Shown piece after piece: positions 11,770 through 20,732 of a DNA stretch of 64,000 nucleotides (position 1 is its first letter; every line of letters begins with the position of its first letter). The translations under genes were made by a program, and so were the position numbers. The stretch covers positions 186,001 to 250,000 of the forward strand of contig WJBW01000003.1 of assembly GCA_009646425.1 (NCBI GenBank), given 5' to 3'. The notes under the pieces were generated by a model. That model saw only the letters and a list, made by a program, of their open reading frames with translations, was not told the DNA's origin and ran no database searches. Source of the DNA: Burkholderiales bacterium LSUCC0115. GTDB taxonomy: Bacteria > Pseudomonadota > Gammaproteobacteria > Burkholderiales > Burkholderiaceae_A.

Positions 11770-12975
11770 CTAGCGTCGAGGGATTTTGGGGGCCGGACGT
11801 TCGGCCACGGTGACCGCCACCTGAGCGGTTCGCCCATCTCGAATCAATGACAGCGTGGCCTTGTTGCCAGGACTGAGAGCGGCCACATTTGACAGCAGCT
11901 CAGCCGTGTTGCGAATCGGACGAGTGTTGATGGCCACCACCACATCGCCCACCTGAAGCCCCGCACGATCCGCTGGTCCGCCGCGCTGCAGCCCCGCAAT
12001 GATGCTGCCGTTGGTGTCCGGGAGTTTAAAGGTCTGGGCGATCTCTTCGTTCAGATCCTGAGGCTCAACGCCGATAAAGCCCCGACTGACACGGCCATTT
12101 TTCACCAAGCCTTCCATGACCAGGCGAGCCATGTCAGCCGAGATGGCAAAGCCAATGCCCATGCTGCCGCCGCTTCGGGAATAGATGGCGGTGTTGATGC
12201 CGACCAGGTTGCCGTAGGCGTCGACCAGTGCACCCCCGGAGTTGCCGGGATTGATCGCTGCGTCGGTCTGGATGAAGTTCTCAAAGGTGTTGATGTTGAG
12301 CTGGGTGCGGCCCAGGGCACTGACAATGCCGCGGGTGACCGTCAGGCCTACGCCAAATGGGTTGCCAATGGCCAAGACGGTGTCGCCCACTTGGAGTTCG
12401 CTGGGCCGACCAAACTGAATGGCCGGCAATTTGTCCAGTCGAATCCGAAGCAATGCGAGGTCCGTCTCGGGATCCGTCCCGACGACACGGGCCTGCGCCC
12501 GGCGGCCGTCGGCCAGCGCCACCTCAATCTGATCTGCCCCCTCGATGACATGGTGGTTGGTCAGAATCAGGCCTTGTGGACTCACGATGACGCCCGAGCC
12601 CAGGCCGTTGGTCTCTTGGCCATCCTCACCCCGTGGGGCTGGGAATTGGTCGCCAAAAAACCGACGGAACAAGGGGTCGTTTAAAAAAGGATGAACGGGC
12701 TTTTTCTGCTTCTGGCTGGTGAAGATGTAAACCACCGAGGGCATGGCACGGGCCGCGGCCTCCCGCAGGCTGCTCGCGGGCGGTGCAACAGGGCTCTGCA
12801 GCAGGCTGGCCTGACCATTTTCGGCCTGCTCAATCACCAGTGGCTGGGGGTGAGTGAGCCCTGACAAGCCCGCTACGCCGCCTAGCCAGTGAGGCTTGAG
12901 GGTGGCCACTACAAAGATGCCGGCCAGCAGCACGGTGGTGATTTGGGCAAAAAGGAGCCATAACCGCTTGATCAT
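11770..12975 (-). CDS. Membrane-anchored HtrA/DegS-type serine protease
   Basis: 401 residues: N-terminal membrane anchor (about 7-27), trypsin-like domain with His142 in LTNHHVIEGAD, Asp172 in DPETDLALLRI and Ser246 in NPGNSGGALVDAYGN, then a single PDZ domain (about 295-385). One PDZ and an uncleaved anchor fit DegS more than DegP, but a role in sigma-E signalling is not shown. Acts on the periplasmic side. The location between tatC and petA on the opposite strand is common in this order. Starts close upstream of the petA promoter region, divergent from petA. Confidence 0.92.
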   Translation of the reverse strand: MIKRLWLLFAQITTVLLAGIFVVATLKPHWLGGVAGLSGLTHPQPLVIEQAENGQASLLQSPVAPPASSLREAAARAMPSVVYIFTSQKQKKPVHPFLNDPLFRRFFGDQFPAPRGEDGQETNGLGSGVIVSPQGLILTNHHVIEGADQIEVALADGRRAQARVVGTDPETDLALLRIRLDKLPAIQFGRPSELQVGDTVLAIGNPFGVGLTVTRGIVSALGRTQLNINTFENFIQTDAAINPGNSGGALVDAYGNLVGINTAIYSRSGGSMGIGFAISADMARLVMEGLVKNGRVSRGFIGVEPQDLNEEIAQTFKLPDTNGSIIAGLQRGGPADRAGLQVGDVVVAINTRPIRNTAELLSNVAALSPGNKATLSLIRDGRTAQVAVTVAERPAPKIPRR

Positions 12976-13068
12976 GAACGGGATTATGGCAGTTTGCTGG
13001 CGATAAGAGGGTCTAAACGTCTACAATATCGGGCTATCCCATAACCTCGACGCGAAGGAGCGGACCGA

Positions 13069-13740
13069 ATGTCCGAGCAAGCAACCTCTGGCAAGCCTCT
13101 GGGACTTGCCTCTGAAATCACCTCCGGAGAGTCTTTCTCCATGCCCAAGGGCCCCGAGGCCAACCGGCGCAACTGGATGATTGCATGTGGCGGCGCAGCG
13201 ACTGTGGCTGGTGCTGCAGTGGCAGTTCCCTTCCTGGGATCCATGGCCCCCTCAGACCGCGCCAAGTCCGCAGGGGCTCCGGTCGAAGTGGACATCAGCG
13301 ACATCCCATTGGGTGGCGTCAAGATTGTCGAGTGGCGCGGCAAGCCCGTCTGGATTGTTCGCCGCACACCAGAGCAGCTCGAGAGCCTCAAGGCCGTCGA
13401 AAGCCAACTGGCCGACCCAGGTTCAAACCGCAAAGACATTCCCATTCCTGACTACGCCAAGAACCAGACTCGCTCCATCAAACCCGAGGTCTTGGTGACG
13501 GTCGGCATCTGTACCCACCTGGGCTGTTCGCCCGTCAGCAAGTTTGAAAAAGGCGCTGCATCGGGGATTGCCAACGACTGGCAGGGAGGCTTTTTCTGCC
13601 CTTGTCACGGCTCCAGCTTTGACATGGCGGGCCGCGTGTTTGCCAACAAACCGGCACCCGATAACCTCGAAGTGCCCCGTCACATGTATCTCTCCGACAC
13701 CCGCTTGGTCATTGGTAAAGACCAAAAGGGTGAGGCTTAA
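13069..13740 (+). CDS. petA: Ubiquinol-cytochrome c reductase Rieske iron-sulfur subunit
   Basis: Rieske subunit of the bc1 complex. 223 residues; an AAGGAG-like ribosome site precedes ATG 13069. A twin-arginine stretch (EANRRNW, about 30-36) and hydrophobic helix (about 37-58) mark a Tat-dependent membrane anchor. Cluster ligands: Cys148/His150 in CTHLGC and Cys177/His180 in CPCHGSSFD, with Cys153 and Cys179 for the disulfide. About 24 extra residues precede the usual start; M25 is an alternative. First gene of petABC. Confidence 0.95.
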   Translation: MSEQATSGKPLGLASEITSGESFSMPKGPEANRRNWMIACGGAATVAGAAVAVPFLGSMAPSDRAKSAGAPVEVDISDIPLGGVKIVEWRGKPVWIVRRTPEQLESLKAVESQLADPGSNRKDIPIPDYAKNQTRSIKPEVLVTVGICTHLGCSPVSKFEKGAASGIANDWQGGFFCPCHGSSFDMAGRVFANKPAPDNLEVPRHMYLSDTRLVIGKDQKGEA

Positions 13741-13762
13741 TTTTCTAAAGAGGCACTAGTCA

Positions 13763-15163
13763 ATGGCAGCTGAAAAAGTCGTGCAAGCAACGGGCCTGTT
13801 GGGCTGGGTCGACCGTCGATTCCCGCTGATCTCGCTCTACAAAGCGCATCTCTCCGAGTACTACGCTCCCAAGAACTTCAACTGGCTCTACTTCTTCGGA
13901 AGCCTGGCCATGCTGGTCCTGGTCATCCAGATCGTTACCGGCATCTTTCTGGTCATGCACTACAAGCCAGATGCATCGTTGAACGCCGCTGGTATTCCAG
14001 TGGCCTTTGCCAGCGTGGAATACATCATGCGCGAGGTGCCCATGGGTTGGGTCATTCGTTACATGCACTCCACCGGCGCCTCGGCCTTCTTCGTGGTGGT
14101 CTTCCTCCACATGTTCCGCGGTCTGATCTATGGCTCCTATCGCGAGCCGCGTGAGCTGATCTGGATCTTCGGCTGCCTGATCTTCCTGTGCCTGATGGCA
14201 GAGGCCTTCATGGGCTACCTGCTTCCCTGGGGTCAGATGTCTTACTGGGGCGCTCAGGTGATCGTGAACCTGTTCGCAGCGGTACCGGTCATTGGTCCCG
14301 ACCTCTCGGTCTGGATTCGTGGTGACTTTGTGGTGGGCGACGCAACCCTCAACCGCTTCTTCGCCTTCCACGTGATTGCCCTGCCCCTGGTCTTGATTGG
14401 CCTGGTGGCGGCTCACATCATTGCCCTGCACGAGGTGGGTTCCAACAACCCAGACGGCGTGGAAATCAAGGCCAAGAAGGACGCCAACGGCATTCCACTG
14501 GATGGCATTCCCTTCCACCCCTACTACTCGGTTCATGACATTGTGGGTGTGACGGGTTTTGCTCTGATCTTCTTTGCGGTGGTCTTCTTTGCACCGGAGT
14601 TCGGCGGCTACTTCTTGGAGTACAACAACTTCATTCCGGCTGACCCCTTGGTCACTCCGCCCCACATTGCACCGGTTTGGTACTTCACCCCTTACTACTC
14701 CATGCTGCGTGCGACCACCGATGTCTTCACCTGGGTTCTGGTGGCTTCGGCTGGTCTGGGTGCACTGGCCTTCCTGCGCAACACCCAGGGCCTGCTCAAG
14801 ATCGCTGGGGTGGTGGCCATGGTGGTCCTGGCCGTCATGTTCCGTCTGATCGACGCCAAGTTCTGGGGCGTTGTCGTCATGGGCGGCGCGGTCATCATCA
14901 TGTTCTTCCTGCCATGGCTGGACAAATCACCGGTCAAGTCCATTCGTCAGCGTCCGACTTGGCAGAAGTGGCTGTATGCCGTCTTCGTGGTGAACTTCTT
15001 CGTGCTGGGTTATCTGGGCGTGTTGCCCCCGTTCCCAGTGGGGACGGTGGTCTCGCAGATCGGTACCGTTTTCTACTTCGGCTTTTTCATCCTCATGCCC
15101 ATCTGGACCCGCATGGGAGATTACAAGCCGGTGCCTGAGCGCGTCTCGTTCAAGCCTCACTAA
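13763..15163 (+). CDS. petB: Cytochrome b subunit of bc1 complex
   Basis: 466-residue multi-helix membrane protein carrying both b hemes and the quinone sites. Heme ligands His102 and His116 lie in RYMHSTGASAFFVVVFLHMFRG-type helix B, and the second pair in the helix FAFHVIALPLVLIGLVAAHI. The Qo-site motif reads PVWYF (near residue 310) in place of the PEWY of mitochondria, a variant known from other Proteobacteria. A C-terminal extension with additional helices is present as in other betaproteobacteria. Confidence 0.96.
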   Translation: MAAEKVVQATGLLGWVDRRFPLISLYKAHLSEYYAPKNFNWLYFFGSLAMLVLVIQIVTGIFLVMHYKPDASLNAAGIPVAFASVEYIMREVPMGWVIRYMHSTGASAFFVVVFLHMFRGLIYGSYREPRELIWIFGCLIFLCLMAEAFMGYLLPWGQMSYWGAQVIVNLFAAVPVIGPDLSVWIRGDFVVGDATLNRFFAFHVIALPLVLIGLVAAHIIALHEVGSNNPDGVEIKAKKDANGIPLDGIPFHPYYSVHDIVGVTGFALIFFAVVFFAPEFGGYFLEYNNFIPADPLVTPPHIAPVWYFTPYYSMLRATTDVFTWVLVASAGLGALAFLRNTQGLLKIAGVVAMVVLAVMFRLIDAKFWGVVVMGGAVIIMFFLPWLDKSPVKSIRQRPTWQKWLYAVFVVNFFVLGYLGVLPPFPVGTVVSQIGTVFYFGFFILMPIWTRMGDYKPVPERVSFKPH

Positions 15164-15188
15164 ACGTCACTCAAAAGCGAGCAAGCAA

Positions 15189-15881
15189 ATGACCTCCATT
15201 TCTCTGATTCGACGTTGGGCTGCAGCGCTGGCCGCCAGTCTCGTGGTGAGCCTGCCAGCCATCGCCGCTGGCCCAGCAGTTCAACTCGACACCTTTCCGG
15301 TCAACAAGCTGACCGACAAGGCTGCCCTGCAGCATGGCGCCAAGATTTTCGCCAACTACTGCCTGGGCTGTCACAACCTGTCGGCTGTTCGTTACAACCG
15401 ACTGACCGATCTGGGTCTGACCGAAGATCAAATCAAGGCCAATCTCATCCTGACCGAGGCCAAGGCCGGCGACTACATCAAGACCACCATGAACGCCAAA
15501 GATGCGGCCGCCTGGTTTGGCAAGGCCCCGCCTGACTTGTCGCTCACCGCTCGAGCCCGGTCCAGCCACAGCGCCACCGGTGCGGACTGGATCTACAGCT
15601 ACCTGCGGACTTACTACCCCGACGAGAAGCGACCCACGGGCTGGAATAACAAGGTCTTTCCCGGTGTGGGCATGCCCCACGTGCTCTGGGAGCAGCAGAA
15701 ATCCATGTCCAAGGTTGACTACGACAACTACGTCGGGGACCTCACTGCGTTTCTGTCATGGGCAGCCGAGCCGGTGGCCCAGAAGCGCAAGCAGATCGGT
15801 GTCTGGGTGCTGTTGTTCCTGGGCATCTTCTTTGTCCTGGCCTGGCGTCTGAATGCGGCCTACTGGAAAGACGTCAAGTAA
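15189..15881 (+). CDS. petC: Cytochrome c1 of bc1 complex
   Basis: 230 residues with a cleavable-looking signal peptide (to about residue 27, ending SLPAIAA), the heme c site CLGCH at 58-62, a Met axial ligand probably in FPGVGMPH, and a C-terminal membrane anchor (about 201-221). Accepts electrons from the Rieske protein and passes them to soluble or membrane cytochromes in the periplasm. Last gene of petABC; a hairpin with a T-run follows at 15948. Confidence 0.95.
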   Translation: MTSISLIRRWAAALAASLVVSLPAIAAGPAVQLDTFPVNKLTDKAALQHGAKIFANYCLGCHNLSAVRYNRLTDLGLTEDQIKANLILTEAKAGDYIKTTMNAKDAAAWFGKAPPDLSLTARARSSHSATGADWIYSYLRTYYPDEKRPTGWNNKVFPGVGMPHVLWEQQKSMSKVDYDNYVGDLTAFLSWAAEPVAQKRKQIGVWVLLFLGIFFVLAWRLNAAYWKDVK

Positions 15882-15947
15882 AACAACAATGCCCGCGGCT
15901 GGCCAGACGGCCGGCCCAACGGGATGAGCACCACGAGCCAATCGACG

Positions 15948-15977
15948 GGCGGGCCCATTCGGCCCGCCTGCGTTTTT
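15948..15977 (+). terminator. Rho-independent terminator after petABC
   Basis: GGCGGGCC at 15948-15955 and GGCCCGCC at 15961-15968 form an 8-bp GC stem with loop CATTC, followed by TGCGTTTTT. It lies between petC and sspA and may end or reduce pet transcription before sspAB. Confidence 0.75.
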
Positions 15978-15994
15978 GAGGAGAAAAAACCATC

Positions 15995-16594
15995 ATGATG
16001 GTTCTGTATTCGGGTACCACCTGCCCTTTTAGCCAACGCTGCCGACTGGTCTTGTTTGAAAAAGGCATGGACTTTGAGATTCGGGACGTTGACCTGTTCA
16101 ACAAGCCCGAGGACATCTCGGTCATGAACCCCTACGGTCAGGTGCCGGTTCTGGTTGAACGCGACCTGATTCTCTATGAGTCCAACATCATCAACGAATA
16201 CATTGATGAGCGTTTTCCTCACCCGCAGCTCATGCCTGCAGATCCCGTCCAGCGGGCTCGCGCCAGACTCCTGCTGCTCAACTTCGAGCGTGAAGTCTTC
16301 ATTCACATCGATGCGCTCGAGAAGCAAGACCCTAAAAAAGTCGACAAGGCCCGTGCAGTGGTGCGTGACCAGCTGTCTCAATTGGCGCCTGTGGTGGTCA
16401 AGTCCAAGTACATGATGGGCGAAGACTTCACCATGATCGACGTCGCCTTGGCCCCGCTGCTCTGGCGCCTGGATCATTACGGCATCGAGATGCCCAAGGC
16501 TGCAGCCCCAGTGCTCAAGTACGCAGAGCGGATATTCGCCCGCCCCGCCTTCTTCGAGGCGCTCACGCCCTCCGAAAAGGTCATGCGTCGATAG
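15995..16594 (+). CDS. sspA: Stringent starvation protein A (GST fold)
   Basis: 199-residue GST-fold protein: thioredoxin-like domain (1-80, with TTCPFSQRCRLVLFEKGMD and NPYGQVPVLVERDLILYESNII) and a helical domain (85-195). SspA binds RNA polymerase in enterobacteria and acts as a transcription cofactor in stress. Next to sspB, as usual downstream of petABC. GAGGAG precedes the start; the ATG at 15998 is an equally possible start one codon later. Confidence 0.93.
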   Translation: MMVLYSGTTCPFSQRCRLVLFEKGMDFEIRDVDLFNKPEDISVMNPYGQVPVLVERDLILYESNIINEYIDERFPHPQLMPADPVQRARARLLLLNFEREVFIHIDALEKQDPKKVDKARAVVRDQLSQLAPVVVKSKYMMGEDFTMIDVALAPLLWRLDHYGIEMPKAAAPVLKYAERIFARPAFFEALTPSEKVMRR

Positions 16595-16612
16595 ACGGAC
16601 CATTGCACTGAC

Positions 16613-17110
16613 ATGTCTGGCAACGATCCCATTTCGACCAAGCCTTATCTGGTCCGCGCCATTTACGAGTGGTGTACCGACAATGGCTACACGCCTTATG
16701 TGGCCGTCTCGGTGAGCGATCAGACGCGTGTACCCAGGGCGCATGTTCGTAACGGCGAGATCGTGCTCAACATCAGCGCTCTGGCGACCCATCGCCTTCA
16801 GATCACGAACCAGGATCTGAGCTTCACTGCACGGTTCTCGGGTGTGGCCGAAGACATCCATGTGCCAATTGCTCAGATCGCAGCCATCTATGCCAAAGAG
16901 ACTGGTCATGGCATGGCCTTTGATGTGCCCAGGGCACCCGCTGAAGACCCAGCGCCGGGTCAGATCAAGCCCTTTGGGCTGACCGAAGTCCCTGCGGGCC
17001 CTCCGTCTGATCCGGTAGACCAGTCGGCCGGTCCCGATGATGAGCCGCCCGCCCCCCCTGCGGGCTCCGGAGGTGCTCCTGGCCGGCCTACGCTGCGTCG
17101 TGTGAAATAG
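16613..17110 (+). CDS. sspB: ClpXP adaptor SspB
   Basis: 165 residues. The N-terminal ~110 residues form the SsrA-tag binding domain (PYLVRAIYEWCTDNGYTPYV, FTARFSGVAEDIHVPIAQIAAIYA). The rest is a flexible Pro/Gly/Asp-rich linker, ending in GGAPGRPTLRRVK, which is the ClpX-binding tail type. SspB delivers tmRNA-tagged proteins to ClpXP in the cytoplasm. It starts 18 bases after sspA, so the two are co-transcribed. Confidence 0.93.
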   Translation: MSGNDPISTKPYLVRAIYEWCTDNGYTPYVAVSVSDQTRVPRAHVRNGEIVLNISALATHRLQITNQDLSFTARFSGVAEDIHVPIAQIAAIYAKETGHGMAFDVPRAPAEDPAPGQIKPFGLTEVPAGPPSDPVDQSAGPDDEPPAPPAGSGGAPGRPTLRRVK

Positions 17111-17128
17111 GCCATAATTTCGAAGTTT

Positions 17129-17204
17129 GCCGACTTAGCTCAGTTGGTAGAGCAACCGCCTTGTAAGCGGTAGGTCATCTGTTCGAGTCAGATAGTCGGC
17201 ACCA
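17129..17204 (+). tRNA. tRNA-Thr (anticodon TGT)
   Basis: 76-nt cloverleaf with encoded CCA. Acceptor stem GCCGACT/AGTCGGC, D arm GCTCAGTTGGTAGAGC, anticodon stem ACCGC/GCGGT around loop CTTGTAA (anticodon TGT), T arm ATCTG-TTCGAGT-CAGAT, then A and CCA. All stems pair fully by eye. It lies 18 bases after sspB and 9 bases before the next start codon. Confidence 0.97.
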
Positions 17205-17213
17205 TCTCCCCCC

Positions 17214-18254
17214 ATGACCATCTCCCCCTTCAAATTCCTCCTCACCATTGCGGTGGCGGCAGGAGGGGGGGCTTTGTTCTGGCGCCTGGGGACACCCCTG
17301 CCGTGGCTCTTGGGCAGTCTGGCCGCCACGGGTTGTCTAGGGCTCATCAGCGGGGCCCACAAATGCCCGACCTCCGCGGTTCATGCGGGCCAGATCACCA
17401 TCGGACTGGCCTTGGGGCTCTATTTCACCCCGACCATGTTGGCGATTCTTGGCAACATGTTTGGCTGGATTGTGGTGTCGGCCCTCATGACCTGCCTGAT
17501 GAGCATGATGGGTGCCTTTGTCTTTCAGCGACTGACGCGGCTCGATGCCTGTTCCAGTTTCTTCGCCTCGGCGATTGGTGCAGCGACCGACATGTCGATT
17601 CAGGCGAGCAAATTGGGCGGACGTGGCGATCTGGTGGCCTTGTCTCATAGCGTTCGCGTCACCCTGGTCGTCAGCGTGATGCCGGTGGTCGCCGCCATTC
17701 TGGTCGGTAGTTCGGCTGGATTGGCGCCAACCGTCGAGATCCCGGGCTTGCCTTTTCAAACCACTGTTGCGCTTGGCGCAGCCGCTTTAGTGGCTGCATT
17801 GGTCGGTGCCAAGATTCGTCTGCCCAATGCCTGGGTGATGGCCCCTTTGCTGACGTCTCTGGCCCTGGCCCAGTTCATACCTGAGCATCGCCTTCGTTAC
17901 GAGTGGGTGGCCGTGGGCCAGGTGCTCTTGGGCTGGAACCTGGGCCAACGCTTTACCCGCACGATTTTCAAGGAGTCCCCCAAGCTGATTGCGACCTCCG
18001 CACTCATGACGGCCGGCTTCGGCATTCTGGGTCTGGGCATTGCAGCCTTCGTCCATTACGGCACGGGCGTGCCGTGGGTCAGCAGCATGATCGCCACGGC
18101 TCCGGGGGGCGTGGCGGAGATGGCCATTACCGCCAAGGTCCTTCACCTGGACCCCCCAACCGTGACGGCCTTTCACGCCATGCGCTTGGTCTTCATGGTG
18201 GTGGGGGCCGGCCTCATGCTCAAGCTCTGCCAACGCTGGGGCTGGCTGAAATAA
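17214..18254 (+). CDS. AbrB-family (duplicated domain) membrane protein
   Basis: 346-residue integral membrane protein with about ten hydrophobic segments and the internal duplication typical of the bacterial AbrB membrane family, which databases often mislabel as ammonia monooxygenase. Repeated marks are LGTPLPWLLGSLAATG near the N-terminus and a second-half helix set ending GTGVPWVSSMIATAPGGVAEM. Possibly a transporter or regulator; function unproven. The start codon lies 9 bases after the tRNA and has no Shine-Dalgarno-like sequence (only C-rich bases). Confidence 0.8.
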   Translation: MTISPFKFLLTIAVAAGGGALFWRLGTPLPWLLGSLAATGCLGLISGAHKCPTSAVHAGQITIGLALGLYFTPTMLAILGNMFGWIVVSALMTCLMSMMGAFVFQRLTRLDACSSFFASAIGAATDMSIQASKLGGRGDLVALSHSVRVTLVVSVMPVVAAILVGSSAGLAPTVEIPGLPFQTTVALGAAALVAALVGAKIRLPNAWVMAPLLTSLALAQFIPEHRLRYEWVAVGQVLLGWNLGQRFTRTIFKESPKLIATSALMTAGFGILGLGIAAFVHYGTGVPWVSSMIATAPGGVAEMAITAKVLHLDPPTVTAFHAMRLVFMVVGAGLMLKLCQRWGWLK

Positions 18255-18284
18255 AAAAGCCACGGCGGTCTACCGTGGCTTTTC
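18253..18284. terminator. Bidirectional terminator between AbrB-type gene and grxD
   Basis: GCCACGG (18259-18265) and CCGTGGC (18273-18279) form a 7-bp stem with loop CGGTCTA. An A-run precedes and a T-run follows, so it can stop transcripts from both sides; both flanking genes converge on it. Confidence 0.85.
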
Positions 18285-18334
18285 CTCTTGTGTTTCGTCG
18301 CGGGCGATCAGTGCGAGCGAAGGCGCTCGGTGTC

Positions 18335-18661
18335 TTAGGCCTTTATAACGCCGGCATCCACCAGCAGCTGTTTCAGTTCGCCGGACTCGTGCATCTCGCC
18401 CATGATGTCCGAGCCACCGACGAATTCACCCTTGACGTAGAGCTGGGGAATGGTGGGCCAGTTGGCGTAGTCTTTGACCGCCTGGCGGACTGACTCGTCT
18501 TCCAGCACGTTGACGGTGGCCACCTGGGTCACACCGTTGGCTTTGAGCAATTGAATGGCGCGGCCAGAAAAGCCACACTGGGGGAATTGGGCAGAGCCCT
18601 TCATAAACAACACGACTGGGTTATCGGTCACGGTCTGGTGGACAAAGTCTTTGGCGTCCAT
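18335..18661 (-). CDS. grxD: Monothiol glutaredoxin Grx4
   Basis: 108-residue monothiol glutaredoxin with the CGFS active site at Cys29 (AQFPQCGFSGRA), the WPTIPQLYVKGEFVGGSDI glutathione-binding loop and C-terminal helix. This class binds a glutathione-ligated 2Fe-2S cluster and hands clusters on, often together with BolA proteins; a BolA-type gene is at 1451-1696. Commonly found next to prmC-prfA-hemA in betaproteobacteria, as here. Confidence 0.95.
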   Translation of the reverse strand: MDAKDFVHQTVTDNPVVLFMKGSAQFPQCGFSGRAIQLLKANGVTQVATVNVLEDESVRQAVKDYANWPTIPQLYVKGEFVGGSDIMGEMHESGELKQLLVDAGVIKA

Positions 18662-18724
18662 GGGTCTTCCTTTGATAGCGGTTTGTTTCGAAGAGGGGTT
18701 TGGTCTAACTTCGACTGGATCACA

Positions 18725-19651
18725 TCATAGTTGACCCATGACCAGTCGTGGTGTTCCCGACCAATCGGATCGACCGGTCACCTGGTCAAATCCCGCCTCT
18801 CGCATCAGTTGGATCACGGCGGCCTGCTGGTCGTAACCGTGCTCCACCATGAGCCAACCGCCCCTTCGCAGGTGGGCCGAAGCGCCCTCAATGATCTGGC
18901 GCAGATCGTCCAGACCATCGGCATTGGGGCTGCAGCCGGCCAAGGCCGACGGGGGCTCAAAAGGCAAATCCCCTTGGTCCAAGTGTGGGTCCTGGGTTGC
19001 GATGTAGGGCGGGTTGCTGACCACCAGATCGAAGCGGGTCCTGGCCTCGCCTAGGGCCTCGTACCAGTCGCCTTGGCAAAAAGTCACTGGAGCACCCAGC
19101 CAGTGGGCGTTGTTGCGGGCGACTTGTAAGGCGCTGGCTGATTGGTCCGTGGCGGTCACCTCGACAACCCAGCCTTTGGCCTTGGCCTCTAGCATCAGGC
19201 TGATGGCCAGGCAGCCCGAGCCCGTCCCCAGGTCCAACACCTGCAAGCCGGTGTCGGCCCGGTTCGATGCATCACGCTTGGGGGCGGTCGCAGGATGCTG
19301 GTGTTGGTCGGCCAGACAGTCCAAGGCGGCCTCGAGCAGGCATTCGGTGTCAGACCGCGGAATCAGCACCGATGGGCCCACCATGAACCGACGGCCGAAG
19401 AACTCTCGAAAGCCCAGCAGGTAAGCCAAGGGTTCTCCGGCCAGGCGTCGTCGGCTCAAGAGATCGATCAGCGCCCGTTCACCGGGCAACAAGGTGGCTG
19501 CGACCTCATCGGGCCGACGGGCCGCAAACCAGCTTCGGTCTCGACCCGTGACCCAGCAGGCAATGGCCATGGCCTCATGCCGTGGCAGAGACTTGGCCAG
19601 GCTCTCTGCCTTGGCCGTTTCAGCCGCCTTGGTCTCAGGCGTCTTGTTCAC
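18725..19651 (-). CDS. prmC: Release-factor glutamine methyltransferase PrmC
   Basis: Methylates the Gln of the GGQ motif in release factors RF1 and RF2 using SAM. I place the start at the GTG at 19651 (308 residues), overlapping prfA by 17 bases; ATG 19687 is an alternative. SAM motif I is [14 protein letters not shown] and the catalytic NPPY is in [10 protein letters not shown]-terminal helical domain with [20 protein letters not shown]. Encoded directly after its substrate's gene, prfA. Confidence 0.93.
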   Translation of the reverse strand: MNKTPETKAAETAKAESLAKSLPRHEAMAIACWVTGRDRSWFAARRPDEVAATLLPGERALIDLLSRRRLAGEPLAYLLGFREFFGRRFMVGPSVLIPRSDTECLLEAALDCLADQHQHPATAPKRDASNRADTGLQVLDLGTGSGCLAISLMLEAKAKGWVVEVTATDQSASALQVARNNAHWLGAPVTFCQGDWYEALGEARTRFDLVVSNPPYIATQDPHLDQGDLPFEPPSALAGCSPNADGLDDLRQIIEGASAHLRRGGWLMVEHGYDQQAAVIQLMREAGFDQVTGRSDWSGTPRLVMGQL

Positions 19652-20720
19652 CCAGGGCCGCCAGCAGCTCTGCCTGATGCTCTGCAATCAGGGCATCGGT
19701 CATCTCGGTCAGGTCACCGTCCATGATCTGCTCGATCTTGTAGAGCGTCAGGTTGATGCGATGGTCCGTGATACGGCCCTGTGGAAAGTTGTAGGTGCGA
19801 ATCCGTTCGCTGCGATCACCAGAGCCGATCATGAGCTTGCGAGTCGAGGCCTCTTTGGCCTGCTGCTCGGCCAACTGCTTGTCGCGTACACGAGCTGCCA
19901 ACACCTTCATGGCTCGCTCCTTGTTTTTGTGCTGGCTGCGATCGTCCTGGCATTCGGCCACCGTACCGGTTGGCAGGTGGGTGATGCGAACCGCGGATTC
20001 GGTCTTGTTCACGTGCTGGCCGCCCGCTCCGGAGGCCCGAAAGACGTCGATGCGAAGCTCGTCGGGGCTAAAGACGACCTCGCCCACCTCATCGGCCTCG
20101 GGCAGCACGGCCACCGTACAGGCCGAGGTGTGAATTCGCCCTTGGGTCTCGGTAGCAGGGACCCGCTGCACGCGATGGCCACCGGATTCAAACTTCAGTC
20201 GTGAGTAGACCTTGTCACCAGCCAGGCGAACAATCACCTCTCGATAGCCGCCCAGGTCACTCTCGTTGGCTGACATGAGCTCGGTCTGCCATCGGTTTCT
20301 CTCCGCGTAGCGCATGTACATGCGCAGCAGGTCGCCTGCGAACAGGGCGGATTCATCACCGCCGGTACCCGCCCGGATCTCCAGGATGACGTTGCGGTCG
20401 TCGTTGGGGTCCTTGGGCAGCAGCAACTTCTGCAGGGCGGCCTCTTGCTCTTCGAGCAAATCCTTCAGGCGGCCCATCTCGTCCTGGGCAAAGTCCTTCA
20501 GGTCGGCATCGTTCAGCCAGCCTTGGACCTCTTTGAGGTCGTGCTCGGCTTTCTGGTGCGCCTCAAAGACTTCCACAATCTCGGCCAGGTCCGCACGCTC
20601 CTTGGTCAGCCGACGGTAGTCGTTCATCCGCGAGGCAATCTCGGGGTCAGAGAGTTCTTGCTCCACGGCGACAAAACGCTGTTGGAGCTGCTGCAGTTTC
20701 GTCAGCAGACTGGGCTTCAT
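19635..20720 (-). CDS. prfA: Peptide chain release factor 1
   Basis: 361-residue RF1, recognising UAA and UAG. The peptidyl-tRNA hydrolysis motif GGQ lies in [17 protein letters not shown], target of PrmC. The stop-codon recognition domain precedes it ([19 protein letters not shown] is in the conserved second domain). Starts 12 bases after the hemA stop, so hemA-prfA-prmC form one leftward operon. Confidence 0.96.
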   Translation of the reverse strand: MKPSLLTKLQQLQQRFVAVEQELSDPEIASRMNDYRRLTKERADLAEIVEVFEAHQKAEHDLKEVQGWLNDADLKDFAQDEMGRLKDLLEEQEAALQKLLLPKDPNDDRNVILEIRAGTGGDESALFAGDLLRMYMRYAERNRWQTELMSANESDLGGYREVIVRLAGDKVYSRLKFESGGHRVQRVPATETQGRIHTSACTVAVLPEADEVGEVVFSPDELRIDVFRASGAGGQHVNKTESAVRITHLPTGTVAECQDDRSQHKNKERAMKVLAARVRDKQLAEQQAKEASTRKLMIGSGDRSERIRTYNFPQGRITDHRINLTLYKIEQIMDGDLTEMTDALIAEHQAELLAALGEQDA

Positions 20721-20732
20721 ACGGCAGACCTT

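Noticed and set aside
17214-18254. Label ammonia monooxygenase for the AbrB-type gene
   Set aside because: Known database misnaming; no copper-monooxygenase features are present.
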